Shown: positions 1 through 9,256 of the stretch, piece after piece
Layout of the letters: every line of letters begins with the position of its first letter
How positions within the stretch are numbered: the stretch's first letter is position 1
Assembly (NCBI RefSeq): GCF_012913485.1
Contig: NZ_CP051774.1
Coordinates: 2,852,001 to 2,916,000, forward strand
DNA from: Luteolibacter luteus
GTDB lineage: Bacteria > Verrucomicrobiota > Verrucomicrobiia > Verrucomicrobiales > Akkermansiaceae
DNA length: 64,000 nt
Reading direction: 5' to 3'
Made by a program: the position numbers and the translations under genes
Notes under the pieces: generated by a model
Told to the model about the DNA's origin: nothing
Databases searched by the model: none
The model's input: the letters and a program-made list of their open reading frames with translations, nothing else

Positions 1-700
1 CCGGTGCGCGGAACCAGCGGATCGGGACCCACTCCTTCATGCCGGGATCCCTGACGCACCACCAGATCATGCAGCCGAGCGAAAGCGTGCGGGAGAAGAT
101 CGTGGAAAGCGCTGCTCCCTCCAGCCCCAGACGCGGCGCGCCCCAGTGGCCGAAAATGAACATCCAGTTCAGCAGGATATCCAGGAACACCGCGCCAATG
201 GAGATCCAGAAGACCGGCCAAGGCCGATTCATCGCGTCGGCGTGATTTTTCACCGCCATGGAGGCCATGGCCGGGATCATCGAGACGGCGATCAGCACGA
301 AGAAATTCGGCACCACCGCGATCACCTTCGGGTCCTGCTTGAAAAGCCCGAGGAAGGGTAGCAGGGCGAAGGCGAGAGCGACGGTGAGGACTCCGAGCGC
401 CAAGGTGATATAGAGGCCATGTCTCAACGCGGCACGAGCGGTGGCAGGCTCATTCGCGCCACGGGCGAAGGACACGCGGATGGAAACGGCCATCGACATG
501 CCGATACCAAACATCATCGGGAGGTAGATGATCGTGTTCGCGAAAGAGGAGGCCGCGAGTTCGGTCACGCCAAGCCAGCCGAGCATCATGGTATCGGAAA
601 GACCGATGAGCATCTGGCCGAGTTGGCCGATGATCAGAGGGGCGGCGAGCCGCAGGGTGGTACGGCTTTCATCAAGAATACGGGAAACGGGAAAATTCAT
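1..700 (-). CDS. MATE family multidrug/Na+ efflux transporter (partial, C-terminus outside window)
   Basis: The reading frame enters at the left edge and starts at the ATG at 700-698 (MNFPVSRILDESRTTLRLAA). The 233 visible residues are about half of a usual MATE protein of roughly 450 residues. They contain the N-terminal MATE signature (APLIIGQLGQMLIGLSDTMM, GWLGVTELAA) and about five hydrophobic helices, with a second MATE-typical stretch (HWGAPRLGLEGAALST) near residue 190. MATE proteins export cationic drugs or metabolites across the inner membrane, driven by Na+ or H+. The substrate cannot be told from sequence. A terminator-like hairpin and a 20-codon ORF lie just upstream (736-858), so expression may be controlled by premature termination. 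Family assignment is firm. Confidence 0.93.
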   Translation of the reverse strand, partial: MNFPVSRILDESRTTLRLAAPLIIGQLGQMLIGLSDTMMLGWLGVTELAASSFANTIIYLPMMFGIGMSMAVSIRVSFARGANEPATARAALRHGLYITLALGVLTVALAFALLPFLGLFKQDPKVIAVVPNFFVLIAVSMIPAMASMAVKNHADAMNRPWPVFWISIGAVFLDILLNWMFIFGHWGAPRLGLEGAALSTIFSRTLSLGCMIWWCVRDPGMKEWVPIRWFRAP

Positions 701-735
701 GGAGATGCGGAACTGAAAATTCGGGAAAACAAAAA

Positions 736-760
736 GCCCGCCAGGACGAGCCAAGCGGGC
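736..760 (-). terminator. Intrinsic terminator or attenuator upstream of the MATE gene
   Basis: On the minus strand, GCCCGC and GCGGGC form a 6-bp GC stem followed at once by TTTTTGTTTT. It lies only 36 nt before the MATE start codon, inside its probable leader, rather than after a long gene. It could end the short leader transcript that begins near 862, or act as an attenuator for the pump. Confidence 0.6.
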
Positions 761-795
761 GGGGACAAGCGATGATTGATCTCAATTCCGATCCG

Positions 796-858
796 TTACG
801 CATTGCCCCCGCTACCGGCGACGCCGGCAATTGCGGATGGGATGCGGAACTTGTTCAT
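796..858 (-). CDS. Possible 20-residue leader peptide upstream of MATE gene
   Basis: An ATG at 858 opens a 20-codon frame ending in TAA at 796 (begins MNKFRIPSAIAG, ends GSGGNA). No homolog is recognised. It is reported because it sits 11 nt after a good promoter candidate (869-896), and a stem made of GGCAATGCG pairing with CGCAATTGCC (one bulge) overlaps its 3' half, followed by the terminator at 736-760. This order (promoter, short ORF, hairpin, terminator, transport gene) is what a translational attenuator looks like. It may equally be a non-coding leader; coding potential is unproven. Confidence 0.25.
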   Translation of the reverse strand: MNKFRIPSAIAGVAGSGGNA

Positions 859-868
859 AGACGGAGCG

Positions 869-896
869 ACGCTAGCGGCAGGCGCCGGAGTGTCAA
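869..896 (-). promoter_or_regulatory. Promoter candidate for the MATE leader (TTGACA, 16 nt, TAGCGT)
   Basis: On the minus strand a perfect -35 box TTGACA (896-891) is followed after 16 nt by TAGCGT (874-869). Transcription would start near 862, only a few bases before the ATG at 858. The same GCTAGCGT -10 region with 16-nt spacing occurs before the transglutaminase gene at 20759-20786. Confidence 0.45.
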
Positions 897-935
897 ACCG
901 GGAAATCGCGCGGACAGGCGGACCCGCGGCCGGTC

Positions 936-1709
936 CTATTTAATCTCCGCCTTCAGGGCTTCCGCCCAAATGGCATAGCCGCGTTCATCCGGATGGACGA
1001 CATCTGCCATCAGCTCCGAGCGGAGCTTCCCGTCCGCGTCGATGAACTTGTCGCGGAGGTCGATGAATGTGATCTGGCGGGATTCCGCGATCTTCGCGAG
1101 CAAGCCATTGAGGCTGGAAATATAGGCGCGCGCAGGGTCTTTCGCCTTTGCCCCCCGTGGAAAGACCCCCATGAGGATTACCTTGGAGTCCGGAGACTTC
1201 TCTTTCAGCAGGGTGAGGATCGCCTCCACGCCCGCGGCAGTTTCAGCCGGGGTGTTTTCCCGGGCGTTTTTGGTACCGGTGGAGTTATTGGTCCCGATGT
1301 TGACAACGAACCACTTGGGCTTGAGGCCATCGATCTCCCCGTTGTTCAGGCGCCAGAGAACATTCTGGGTACGATCCCAGCCGAAACCGAGGTTGAGCAC
1401 CTTTTTGTCGCCAAAAGCGTACGCCCACGATCCCAAGCCGCGGCGCGGAGCACCCGGAGACTTCGGCTCGCCCCCCCAATAGTGCGTGATGGAGTCCCCG
1501 ATCAGCACGATCTCCGGGTCGATCTTCTCCTTGGCCGCCAAAACTGCCTCATGGCGCTGCCACCAGTCGTAACAATCCTCTTCCAGCTTCGGCACCGGAA
1601 TGACCGCGTTGTTCTCCTTTGGCACCTCTTTACAGGAGGAAAAGGCACTCAGGAGCATAAGCGGAGTGAGAAACCGGGTAACCACGGGTGGCATATGCCG
1701 GGAGAACAT
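936..1709 (-). CDS. SGNH/GDSL hydrolase-type esterase, predicted lipoprotein
   Basis: Predicted envelope esterase of the SGNH superfamily (257 residues from this start). Visible catalytic blocks: GDSIT (nucleophile Ser) near residue 70, GTNN (block III, canonical GxN) near residue 140 and VVHPDERGY (Asp-His pair of block V) near the C-terminus. The chosen ATG gives a lipoprotein signal with a lipobox-like LSAFSSC around residues 20-26; the frame stays open for 33 codons upstream, but that extension is not signal-like and would reach the next gene's promoter. An ATG five codons later (1694) is an alternative. It is closest to the PAF-acetylhydrolase-like/GDSL group, often acting on acylated or acetylated glycans; the substrate is unknown. 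It is divergent to the STAND gene. Confidence 0.85.
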   Translation of the reverse strand: MFSRHMPPVVTRFLTPLMLLSAFSSCKEVPKENNAVIPVPKLEEDCYDWWQRHEAVLAAKEKIDPEIVLIGDSITHYWGGEPKSPGAPRRGLGSWAYAFGDKKVLNLGFGWDRTQNVLWRLNNGEIDGLKPKWFVVNIGTNNSTGTKNARENTPAETAAGVEAILTLLKEKSPDSKVILMGVFPRGAKAKDPARAYISSLNGLLAKIAESRQITFIDLRDKFIDADGKLRSELMADVVHPDERGYAIWAEALKAEIK

Positions 1710-1739
1710 GAGGGGGCTTTCCGCATGAAGGAATGAAAA

Positions 1740-1763
1740 TTCCCCGATTTCGCGGTTAGAAAT
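1740..1763 (+). promoter_or_regulatory. 24-nt element shared with the gdhA upstream region
   Basis: This stretch begins TTCCCCGATT and ends GCGGTTAGAAAT. It lies 31 nt before the STAND gene start and matches 23 of 24 bases with the minus-strand sequence just upstream of glutamate dehydrogenase (12953-12976). In both places TAGAAA could serve as a -10 box. It may be a shared promoter or operator. Confidence 0.45.
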
Positions 1764-1794
1764 CCGGGCTCCGGCGGTTTTTACTCGGTGCGGG

Positions 1795-4700
1795 ATGCAG
1801 ACCCTCACGCTCTTTGTCAGTTCACCCGGCGACGTTCGCGACGAACGCCAGGCCGTAGGGAGAATCGTGGAGCGACTGCAGGCACGCTACTGGAACTTCA
1901 TCCGGCTGGAGCCGGTGCTTTGGGAAAAGGAGCCGCTGCGGGCGACCGCACATTTCAACGAGGAGCTGATCCGCCCCTCCGATTGCGATCTCTTCGTGTG
2001 TGTCCTGTGGTCGCGGCTGGGTTCTCCCCTGCCCTCCCAGTTCAACCGCAAGGACGGCACGCGCTTCGACTCGGGGACCGAATGGGAGCTGGAAGAGGCG
2101 ACGGAAGCCTTCGAGGAACGCGCTGCCAAGGAGAAGGGCAAGGCGAAGCCAGACATCCTGGTGTATCGCCGGATGAGCGAGCCGCCACCGGGCGATCCGG
2201 CCCAAGCAGAGCCAAAGAAAGAACAGCGGAAGAAGCTGGATGCCTTCTGCGAGCGCTTCTTTTTCAACAAGGACAAGACGATCCGCCGGGCCTTCTCGCC
2301 GTATGAATCGGTGGATGAGTTTTCCACCCTCTTCGAGCAGCACTTGGAAAAGCTGCTGCTGAAGCACATCCAGCTGCAACGCGGCTTGGCGGAGGATGCG
2401 GTGCGCCCTCTGCCTTTGGAGGGATCACCCTTCATGGGACTCGGCACCTTCGAATTTCAGGATGCGCCGCTTTTCTTCGGTCGCAATCGTCCGATCGCTG
2501 AGGCACTGGCGAAGCTGAAAGAAAATCACAAGGCGGGCCATGCCTTCCTGCTGATCTATGGTGCCTCCGGCTATGGGAAGTCCTCGCTAATGAAGGCGGG
2601 TCTCGCCCCGCGCCTCACGGCAGATGGCTATCTGCCGGAGGTCGGAACCTGGGCAGGCAGCAGCATGCTGCCGGTGGAGGGTGACGCGCCGCCTCTCGAG
2701 ACCTTGGCCCGGGCCATCATGGAATCGGTGCCCGATCTCGGGAAACTGCGGGATACCTCGGGCAAGGATCAGCCGCCTGCCACTGCTCCGGCCGGTTCTT
2801 CGAAGAAGAAAAAGAAGGGCACCCCGGCTCTCCCGTCCAAAGCCACGGATCCGGTCTGGGACACCGCGCGGCTGACGCGCATGCTAGGACGCCCGGAAGA
2901 TCTGCCCTTCGCGATTGCAGCGATCATTGCCGCGCTGGATCGCATGAGCGCGGGCAAGCCGGCGCAGTTGCTGGTGCTGGTCGATCAGTTGGAGGAAATC
3001 TTCACCGCACGCGAGATCACCCCGGAGCAACGTGACGCCTATTTCCACGTGCTGGCCGCGCTCGCAATGACCGGACGGGTGTGGGTGGTGGCGACGATGC
3101 GCAGCGAGTTCTTCCCCCGTGTGCCGGAGCACCGGGATCTCTTCCAGCTCGTGCGCCATGGCGGCGGCTACATCCTGAGCCCGCCGGAGCTGCCGGAGCT
3201 GCACCAGATTATCCGCTATCCCGCCTTGGCCGCGGGCCTGCAATTCGAGCGCCATCCGGAAAGTGGCCGGGATCTTTCCGAGCAGATCTATCAGGATGCC
3301 GCGGACGCCAGCGATGCACTGCCATTGCTGGAGTTCACCTTGGAGGAACTCTATCAGCGCCGTCAGGAGAACCTTCTCACCTGGGCAGCCTACGAGGAAC
3401 TTGGCGGACTTTCCGGTGCCATCGCGCGCCGCGCACAGGAGACCTTCGATGCCTTGCCCTCGGAAACACGCCGTGAAGGGGCGCGCCAGATTTTCGGCGA
3501 GCTGATCACGGTGGATGCGGGCAACGAAGGACCCGCGACACGACGCCGTGCAAAGCGCGAAACGCTGGAAGGCGCGCATCCGGGCGCTCCGGCTTTCCTG
3601 GAGGCTTTCATCGATGCCAAGCTGCTGGTGACCGGGAGCGAGCACGATGTGGCCACGGTGACTCTCGCGCACGAAGCGCTGATCACCCATTGGCCGGTGC
3701 TGAAGCAGTGGATCGAGGATCACCGCGAACTCCTGCTGGCCCGCCGCCGCTTGGAAGATGCGACGAAGCTGTGGGCGGATGGCAACCGCTCGACGCGCTT
3801 TTATCTAACAGAAGGTCGTTTGGCAGAAGCGGAGCGCGTGGAAGCCAGCGGTGTCCTCCGGCTCAGCGCGGATGAGATCGAACTGGTGCGGCTTTCCCGT
3901 GCCCGGGCGAAGCGGAAGCTGCGGCTTTTCCAAGGTGCCACCGTGATCTTCGCGGGTCTCGCGATCGGAGCCGGAGTGCTGGGCGTGATCGCCCGGCAGA
4001 AGCAGGCAGCTGCCGAAGTGGCGGAAGGAAAAGCGAAGGAATCCGCGGATGAGACACGCCGCTCGCTGGCTGCGGCTGACTTTGATGCCGGCGCAGCACG
4101 GGTGTCGGCAGGATCACCGGATGAGGCGCTGCCTTATCTACTATCCGCACTGGAAGGAGATCCGAAAAATCTGGATGCGCAGGTGATGCTGCTGGAGACG
4201 CTGCGTCATACCGCTTGGAATTTCCCGGAGATTGAACTCCAGCATCCGCTACCGGTGCGCATGCTCGCCTTTGGCTCGCATCGCGACATGCTCTATGCAG
4301 CCACGGATTCGAGTTCGAGCGGCGAGGGCTTCAACAGCACGCTGCGCTGGGATCTCCAAAAAACATCGATTGAGGCCATCCTCGCGCCGCGCTGGGGCGA
4401 GATCACGCTGACGCTCTCCGTTGCCCCAAATGCGAAGCGCCTCGTGCTTCAGCGAGACTATAAGTTCCTGGGAGATGCCGACCTCGTCGATGCAGTGAGC
4501 ATGAAAATGCTGACGCGCCTTCCGGTCTCGCGTTCGCACAAGATTCCGGCGACCTGTTTCGCATGGTCACCGGATGGCTTGCTCTTCGCGTATCCGGCCA
4601 AGACCGATGCGGATGGCCCTGCGGCGTCAGCCTATGTCTGGAGGATCCTCGATTCCACGAGCGGCAAGACCTTGCTGGAAACAGAGCCGCTGGCACCGGC

Positions 4701-7700
4701 CTCGGCGGCTCCGCTTGCCTCGACTCTCAACCGCGAGCGCTTGCGGGTGGTCTTCGCGGATGGCTCGGTCACCGAGTATCCGGTGAATCCCACGGCAGCG
4801 GTCTTGACCGGCAAGACGCTCGATACCCCCTTCGACTTCGCGATCTTTAGTCCCGATGGCTCGAAGATTCTCACGTCGACGCGGCGTGATGATCATGAAC
4901 CCCAGGCCGCGGAAACCTATGCGGTGATTACGAAGCCGGAAGAAGGCCAGCTTTCGATCGAGAGCGTGGGATTTGCGGCGGACGATGATTGGACCGGCAC
5001 GGCGGCGATCACGGAGCGCTTCCCCTGGGCCCGATGGGAGTCGCCATTTTGGGAGAAGGTGGCGGGGGACGCGCGAGAGAACAGCTTGCCTTTGAAAGTC
5101 GAAGGCTCGCGTTTGGAGGTCACGGATATCGACGGGGTGGATCATGCACCGCGTGCTCCGATCCACGCGGAGTCCCAAATTGAATGCGCTGCTTTCTTCG
5201 GAAGCCGGGTCGCGCTCGGGACCGCTTCCGGACAGCTTGCGATCCACGAGGTTTTGCCAAGGATCGGCCACGGCCTTCCGGATCTTCCTGAAGAAGCGGA
5301 GACGAAGGAAGAGGAGCAGGGCGAGGAAGGATGGCGCAGCGTGGAGAAGCGGGCGGACTCCGATCTTCAGCATCGCGGCCATGACTGGCGGCTACGTGGC
5401 AAGGACGACAAGATCGTCTCTCTCCAAGCTCATCCCAACTGGATGTACCCCATGTATGCAGCGCGTCCTGCGGATGGCAGCTTCGTGGTGATGGGCGGCT
5501 ACAGTGCAGGCTCCGGAGGCTACTCTTCGGCCGGAATGGTGGTGTGCGATTCCAGCACGGGTGCCCTTCGCAGTGATCTGGAACCGGTGGATGAAATGCG
5601 CGGGCTGATTTTCCTGGGGGAAAGCCACCGGGTCGCGGCGATGGCTTCCACCGAGGTGATCGTGGCAGATGCGGACAAGGATGGCTTCCAGCGCGTGGCA
5701 TCCCTACCGGTGGTCGATGCCGTTTCCATCCACCACATTGCGTCGCAGAACTGGCTTGCAGTGGCGACAGCGAATGAAGTGCAGCTCTTCGATGCGAAGG
5801 ATTTTTCCCGTATCGCGAGCCTCCCGGTAGCGGTGCAGGAAAGCTGGAGCGGCTGGGAAAATGGCGTCCATGATTGGGCGGACGATCCGCAGCAAGGCTG
5901 GCTCGCCTATCGCCGCGATGGCCGGCTCGATCTGTGGTCGCTACGCAACAACCGCGCGCTGGTTTCAGGGCTTAGCGTTCCGCCATCCCGCGAGGGTATG
6001 GAGTTCGTTGAAAAGGACGGGGCGGTCACACTGAGATTCTCGCCGAATGCATCGATCACGCTGGCAAGAACCGGGGGCGTTGATCAGACCAAGCTTGCCG
6101 CACTGAAGGAACTCTCCGAGAGCCTTTCGGGAATGGGCTTCGCGGGGGAATCCCGAGCCATGGCGAACTATGCACCGGAGGTTAGGCGCGAGCGTGCCGC
6201 CAAGGTGGATCGTGCCACGCTTGAAGCGCTCTTGCCCGGCACTGGCGCTCTGCTCGATCGGATCGCCCTGCTTCCGCCGCGGAAGTCGGAGCCCAAGGCC
6301 TGGGTTCCAGTCTGGCAACGTCTTGCTGCCGGCCGCGAGGAAGGCCCGTCCATCGCCCGCTGGGCCTCTGGTCTTGGCGTCGACGATCCATGGTACCGCG
6401 CCTATATCCGGGGCCTGATCGGGAGCTCGGATGCTCATCTTTACTCCTGGCAGCGGGGAGAAAACCCTCTGGATGAAAACGAGCGCGATAACTCGAACCC
6501 GCTTCCTCACGACGACAACGTTTCCTCTTTCCACAGGCTCGCCGGCGATTCCGAGAACACTCGCGAACTCAAGCAAGCAGCCTGGCTAGCCCTGCGCACC
6601 GACCCCGCCTTCCTGGGCAAACAATTGGTCGAGGGCACCGATCCGGATGAGTTCGAGGGGCTTGATCTGAAAGCCGTGGAGAAGCTGGATCCGGAAGCGC
6701 TGAAGGTGATGCGCAGCGGCCTCAATGACGGGGACATGCGCGATTGGAGGCGGGTGGCCATTGACGAGCTGCCGAATCGTGAAGCTGCCTTGGAGAAGCT
6801 GGACGCCCAAGTCGCGGTCACGCTTACTAACTTTGAGAAGGACGCCTCGGTGTCCAATGCCATCGCTCATGCCGAGGCCTTGGCGCTCCGCGGCAAGCGG
6901 GATGAAGCGGAAACCTTTCTCGGCGGAAAGGTCACTGAGGATGCGGTGCTCGATTTACCCCAGGCTTCTTTCCTCATTGCTTCGCGCCTGAATTCGACGT
7001 GCGGACCAAGCGTCCAGAAAGCCTTGGATACCTTGCAATCGCCTTGGTTATGGAAGGCTTGGCTCGATGTTCCTGAGGGCTCCCTCAAGGATCGAATCAC
7101 GCGCGTGATGACCGCGGTAAATGGCCAGGGACCAGCCGCAGTGGCGTCGCTCGGAACAGCCTTCTCCAGCGGAGACGCAGAGGCAATCGCCACCGCCTTG
7201 GAGCAAGCCAAGGAGCTTCCTCTGCTACTGCGCGAGTATTCCACCGCACGGGCGATGTGGCTGCAGGGCAAGAAGGCAGAAGCCTTTTCCCTCTGGCCGG
7301 AACAGATCCCTGATTTCCAAGAGATCATCAGCTCGGGCGACTGGGGAGGCTGGGAGGAAGCTCTGCCCTGGGAGGCGACCAATGCTTTCACCGACGAACT
7401 CTCCGAGGAACTCAAGAGGCTGGAAGCCCCCGAAGAAGCCACGGTGGAACAGCTGCAGGCCGTGGCGACATACCTGCTGGATCCCTCGACGACGGCTACT
7501 TATGGCATCAAGCGCGTGCGCGATGCGATGGTGCGCACCGGACTCACGCTCGCAAACGACTCGGGCTCGGCAGCACTCGTGACGAAGCTCGTGGACCGTG
7601 CCCGCTTGGCAGGCGCATCTCATCTCGACTGCCTGCGCATCGAGGCACGCTCGCTGATGGCCGAGGGCCAATTTACTCATGCTTATGCCCGCTGGATCGC

Positions 7701-8130
7701 CCTGATCGATTCAGACGATGCCCAGATCGCATCGTCCGACTATCTGGAAGCCGCACGCTGCGTGATCGAAGACATGCAGGATGCCGCCGCCATTCAGCTG
7801 ATCATGCGGGGCAAGGAGAAGTATCCGAAAGACCCCGTGTATGCCTTTGACGCGGCTTGGCTGCTTTTGACAACGAGTCATCCCGAAGAAGCGGGCATGC
7901 TGCTCGAGCATGGCCTCACGATTCCCTTCACCGAGGAGCAGAAACAGGTGGCGACCGCCATGCTGGTCTGCGCCGCCGAGCAGACACAGCGGACGGATCG
8001 TGCCGATCAGGCATTCAAGGAGCTGCTTACCCTGGCGAAGGACTGGGGTTCAGATGAAGCCATCAAGAGCCTCGGATGGCCGGAGGCACTCACACAATCG
8101 CTGCTGGCAGTGGGACAGCGGAATCGTTAG
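1795..8130 (+). CDS. DUF4062 - STAND (nSTAND1-type) NTPase with WD40-like and helical repeats
   Basis: Very large signal-transduction NTPase (2111 residues). Residues 1-125 form a DUF4062-type domain (LTLFVSSPGDVRDER start, acidic DCDLFVCVLWSRLGS strand). Residues 205-690 are a STAND NTPase: Walker A GASGYGKSSL near 254, Walker B LLVLVDQLEE near 392, a sensor arginine in TMRSEFFPRV near 435, and a winged-helix-like part with LAHEALITHWP near 625. A hydrophobic helix (FAGLAIGAGVLGVIA) lies near 715-730, then a charged coil, a beta-rich region consistent with WD40 blades (about 800-1400), and an alpha-helical region with TPR-like character to the end. STAND proteins are switch ATPases that oligomerise on ligand recognition. 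The ATG has no clear Shine-Dalgarno. Ten bases separate it from the patatin gene. The domain order is that of bacterial conflict or stress sensors; the ligand is unknown. Confidence 0.88.
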   Translation: MQTLTLFVSSPGDVRDERQAVGRIVERLQARYWNFIRLEPVLWEKEPLRATAHFNEELIRPSDCDLFVCVLWSRLGSPLPSQFNRKDGTRFDSGTEWELEEATEAFEERAAKEKGKAKPDILVYRRMSEPPPGDPAQAEPKKEQRKKLDAFCERFFFNKDKTIRRAFSPYESVDEFSTLFEQHLEKLLLKHIQLQRGLAEDAVRPLPLEGSPFMGLGTFEFQDAPLFFGRNRPIAEALAKLKENHKAGHAFLLIYGASGYGKSSLMKAGLAPRLTADGYLPEVGTWAGSSMLPVEGDAPPLETLARAIMESVPDLGKLRDTSGKDQPPATAPAGSSKKKKKGTPALPSKATDPVWDTARLTRMLGRPEDLPFAIAAIIAALDRMSAGKPAQLLVLVDQLEEIFTAREITPEQRDAYFHVLAALAMTGRVWVVATMRSEFFPRVPEHRDLFQLVRHGGGYILSPPELPELHQIIRYPALAAGLQFERHPESGRDLSEQIYQDAADASDALPLLEFTLEELYQRRQENLLTWAAYEELGGLSGAIARRAQETFDALPSETRREGARQIFGELITVDAGNEGPATRRRAKRETLEGAHPGAPAFLEAFIDAKLLVTGSEHDVATVTLAHEALITHWPVLKQWIEDHRELLLARRRLEDATKLWADGNRSTRFYLTEGRLAEAERVEASGVLRLSADEIELVRLSRARAKRKLRLFQGATVIFAGLAIGAGVLGVIARQKQAAAEVAEGKAKESADETRRSLAAADFDAGAARVSAGSPDEALPYLLSALEGDPKNLDAQVMLLETLRHTAWNFPEIELQHPLPVRMLAFGSHRDMLYAATDSSSSGEGFNSTLRWDLQKTSIEAILAPRWGEITLTLSVAPNAKRLVLQRDYKFLGDADLVDAVSMKMLTRLPVSRSHKIPATCFAWSPDGLLFAYPAKTDADGPAASAYVWRILDSTSGKTLLETEPLAPASAAPLASTLNRERLRVVFADGSVTEYPVNPTAAVLTGKTLDTPFDFAIFSPDGSKILTSTRRDDHEPQAAETYAVITKPEEGQLSIESVGFAADDDWTGTAAITERFPWARWESPFWEKVAGDARENSLPLKVEGSRLEVTDIDGVDHAPRAPIHAESQIECAAFFGSRVALGTASGQLAIHEVLPRIGHGLPDLPEEAETKEEEQGEEGWRSVEKRADSDLQHRGHDWRLRGKDDKIVSLQAHPNWMYPMYAARPADGSFVVMGGYSAGSGGYSSAGMVVCDSSTGALRSDLEPVDEMRGLIFLGESHRVAAMASTEVIVADADKDGFQRVASLPVVDAVSIHHIASQNWLAVATANEVQLFDAKDFSRIASLPVAVQESWSGWENGVHDWADDPQQGWLAYRRDGRLDLWSLRNNRALVSGLSVPPSREGMEFVEKDGAVTLRFSPNASITLARTGGVDQTKLAALKELSESLSGMGFAGESRAMANYAPEVRRERAAKVDRATLEALLPGTGALLDRIALLPPRKSEPKAWVPVWQRLAAGREEGPSIARWASGLGVDDPWYRAYIRGLIGSSDAHLYSWQRGENPLDENERDNSNPLPHDDNVSSFHRLAGDSENTRELKQAAWLALRTDPAFLGKQLVEGTDPDEFEGLDLKAVEKLDPEALKVMRSGLNDGDMRDWRRVAIDELPNREAALEKLDAQVAVTLTNFEKDASVSNAIAHAEALALRGKRDEAETFLGGKVTEDAVLDLPQASFLIASRLNSTCGPSVQKALDTLQSPWLWKAWLDVPEGSLKDRITRVMTAVNGQGPAAVASLGTAFSSGDAEAIATALEQAKELPLLLREYSTARAMWLQGKKAEAFSLWPEQIPDFQEIISSGDWGGWEEALPWEATNAFTDELSEELKRLEAPEEATVEQLQAVATYLLDPSTTATYGIKRVRDAMVRTGLTLANDSGSAALVTKLVDRARLAGASHLDCLRIEARSLMAEGQFTHAYARWIALIDSDDAQIASSDYLEAARCVIEDMQDAAAIQLIMRGKEKYPKDPVYAFDAAWLLLTTSHPEEAGMLLEHGLTIPFTEEQKQVATAMLVCAAEQTQRTDRADQAFKELLTLAKDWGSDEAIKSLGWPEALTQSLLAVGQRNR

Positions 8131-8140
8131 AAGACGGGCG

Positions 8141-9256
8141 ATGGACATCACGGCTCCCCCTCCTGGCCGCGCCCGCTTGCTCGCCTTCGATGGCGGCGGC
8201 ATCCGCGGGCTTTTCTCGCTTGAGATCGCCCGCAGGATCGAAGCGCTGCTACGCGAAAAGCACGGGAAGCCGGATCTGGTGCTGGCGGACCATTTTCACT
8301 ACCTCGGCGGAACAAGCACCGGAGCGATCATAGCCACCTTCCTCTCATGGGGTCTGCCGGTGGACGAGGTCGTCCGGATGTATCGCGAGAACGCGAAGGT
8401 GATGTTCACCAAGGCGGGCATCGGAAATCTCCTGAGCCATCGCTTCGCAGGAGAACCGATCTCGAATTTCCTGAAGGACTTCTTCGTGGAAAGCGACGGC
8501 TCCCTGGCAACGCTCGGAACGAAGAAGCTGAAGACCCTGCTCCTGGTGGTCACGCGGAATGCCTCGACCGGATCACCGTGGCCGATGTCGAACAATCCCC
8601 ATGCACTCTACAACGACCGCGGCAAGCCGGGCTGTAACCTCGACCTCCCGCTCTGGCAGATCGTCCGGGCCAGCACGGCGGCTCCCACCTTTTTCCCCCC
8701 GGAGGTTATCGAGATCGCGGACCAGAGCAGCGGCGAGACGAAGAAGCATGTTTTCGCATTCGAAGACGGCGGGGTAACGCCCTTTAATAATCCCGCCTAC
8801 CTCCTCTACACGATGGCAACGCTCCCGGAATACCGGCTCGCATGGCCGGATGGGAAGGAGCGCATGAGCCTGGTTTCGATCGGCACGGGCCGCGTAAAGA
8901 CCGGACGCGGCGCGAAGCTCGGCGAGAATCTGTTAGGCCAGGCCAAGTCTCTTCCGACAGCCCTGATTGGCTCCGCGCAGTGGATGCAGGATCTCGCTTG
9001 CAGGCAACACGGCGAGTGTCGCTACGGAGAAGCCTTGGACAGCGAGTTGGGAGACTTGGTGAGGGGAAATCCCCGCGCGGCATTCCTGTATGCCCGCTAC
9101 GATCGCAATGTGGGCGAAGCGGAGATGGAAGCGGCCCTGAAGGTCAGCAAGAAAGGCTTCACCTTGGACAATCTCGAGCTGATGGACTTCCTCGGCGAGA
9201 TGGGCGCGGAGTATGCAGAGAAAGTGGTAAAGCTGCAGCATTTCGACGATGAGTGA
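8141..9256 (+). CDS. Patatin-like phospholipase, probable effector of the STAND operon
   Basis: A 371-residue member of the patatin family, lipid acyl hydrolases with a Ser-Asp dyad. Visible: the oxyanion-hole motif DGGGIRG at residues 17-23, nucleophile motif GTSTG near residues 55-59, and the dyad Asp in FEDGGV near residue 208, so all catalytic elements are intact. The start ATG at 8141 was chosen because it lies right before the conserved first strand (RARLLAFDGGG) and 10 nt after the upstream stop; the frame extends further upstream but overlaps the STAND gene. The downstream SLOG gene overlaps it by 8 nt. Patatins serve as membrane-degrading effectors in CBASS (CapV) and related systems; that role here is inferred from context. 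Confidence 0.93.
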   Translation: MDITAPPPGRARLLAFDGGGIRGLFSLEIARRIEALLREKHGKPDLVLADHFHYLGGTSTGAIIATFLSWGLPVDEVVRMYRENAKVMFTKAGIGNLLSHRFAGEPISNFLKDFFVESDGSLATLGTKKLKTLLLVVTRNASTGSPWPMSNNPHALYNDRGKPGCNLDLPLWQIVRASTAAPTFFPPEVIEIADQSSGETKKHVFAFEDGGVTPFNNPAYLLYTMATLPEYRLAWPDGKERMSLVSIGTGRVKTGRGAKLGENLLGQAKSLPTALIGSAQWMQDLACRQHGECRYGEALDSELGDLVRGNPRAAFLYARYDRNVGEAEMEAALKVSKKGFTLDNLELMDFLGEMGAEYAEKVVKLQHFDDE

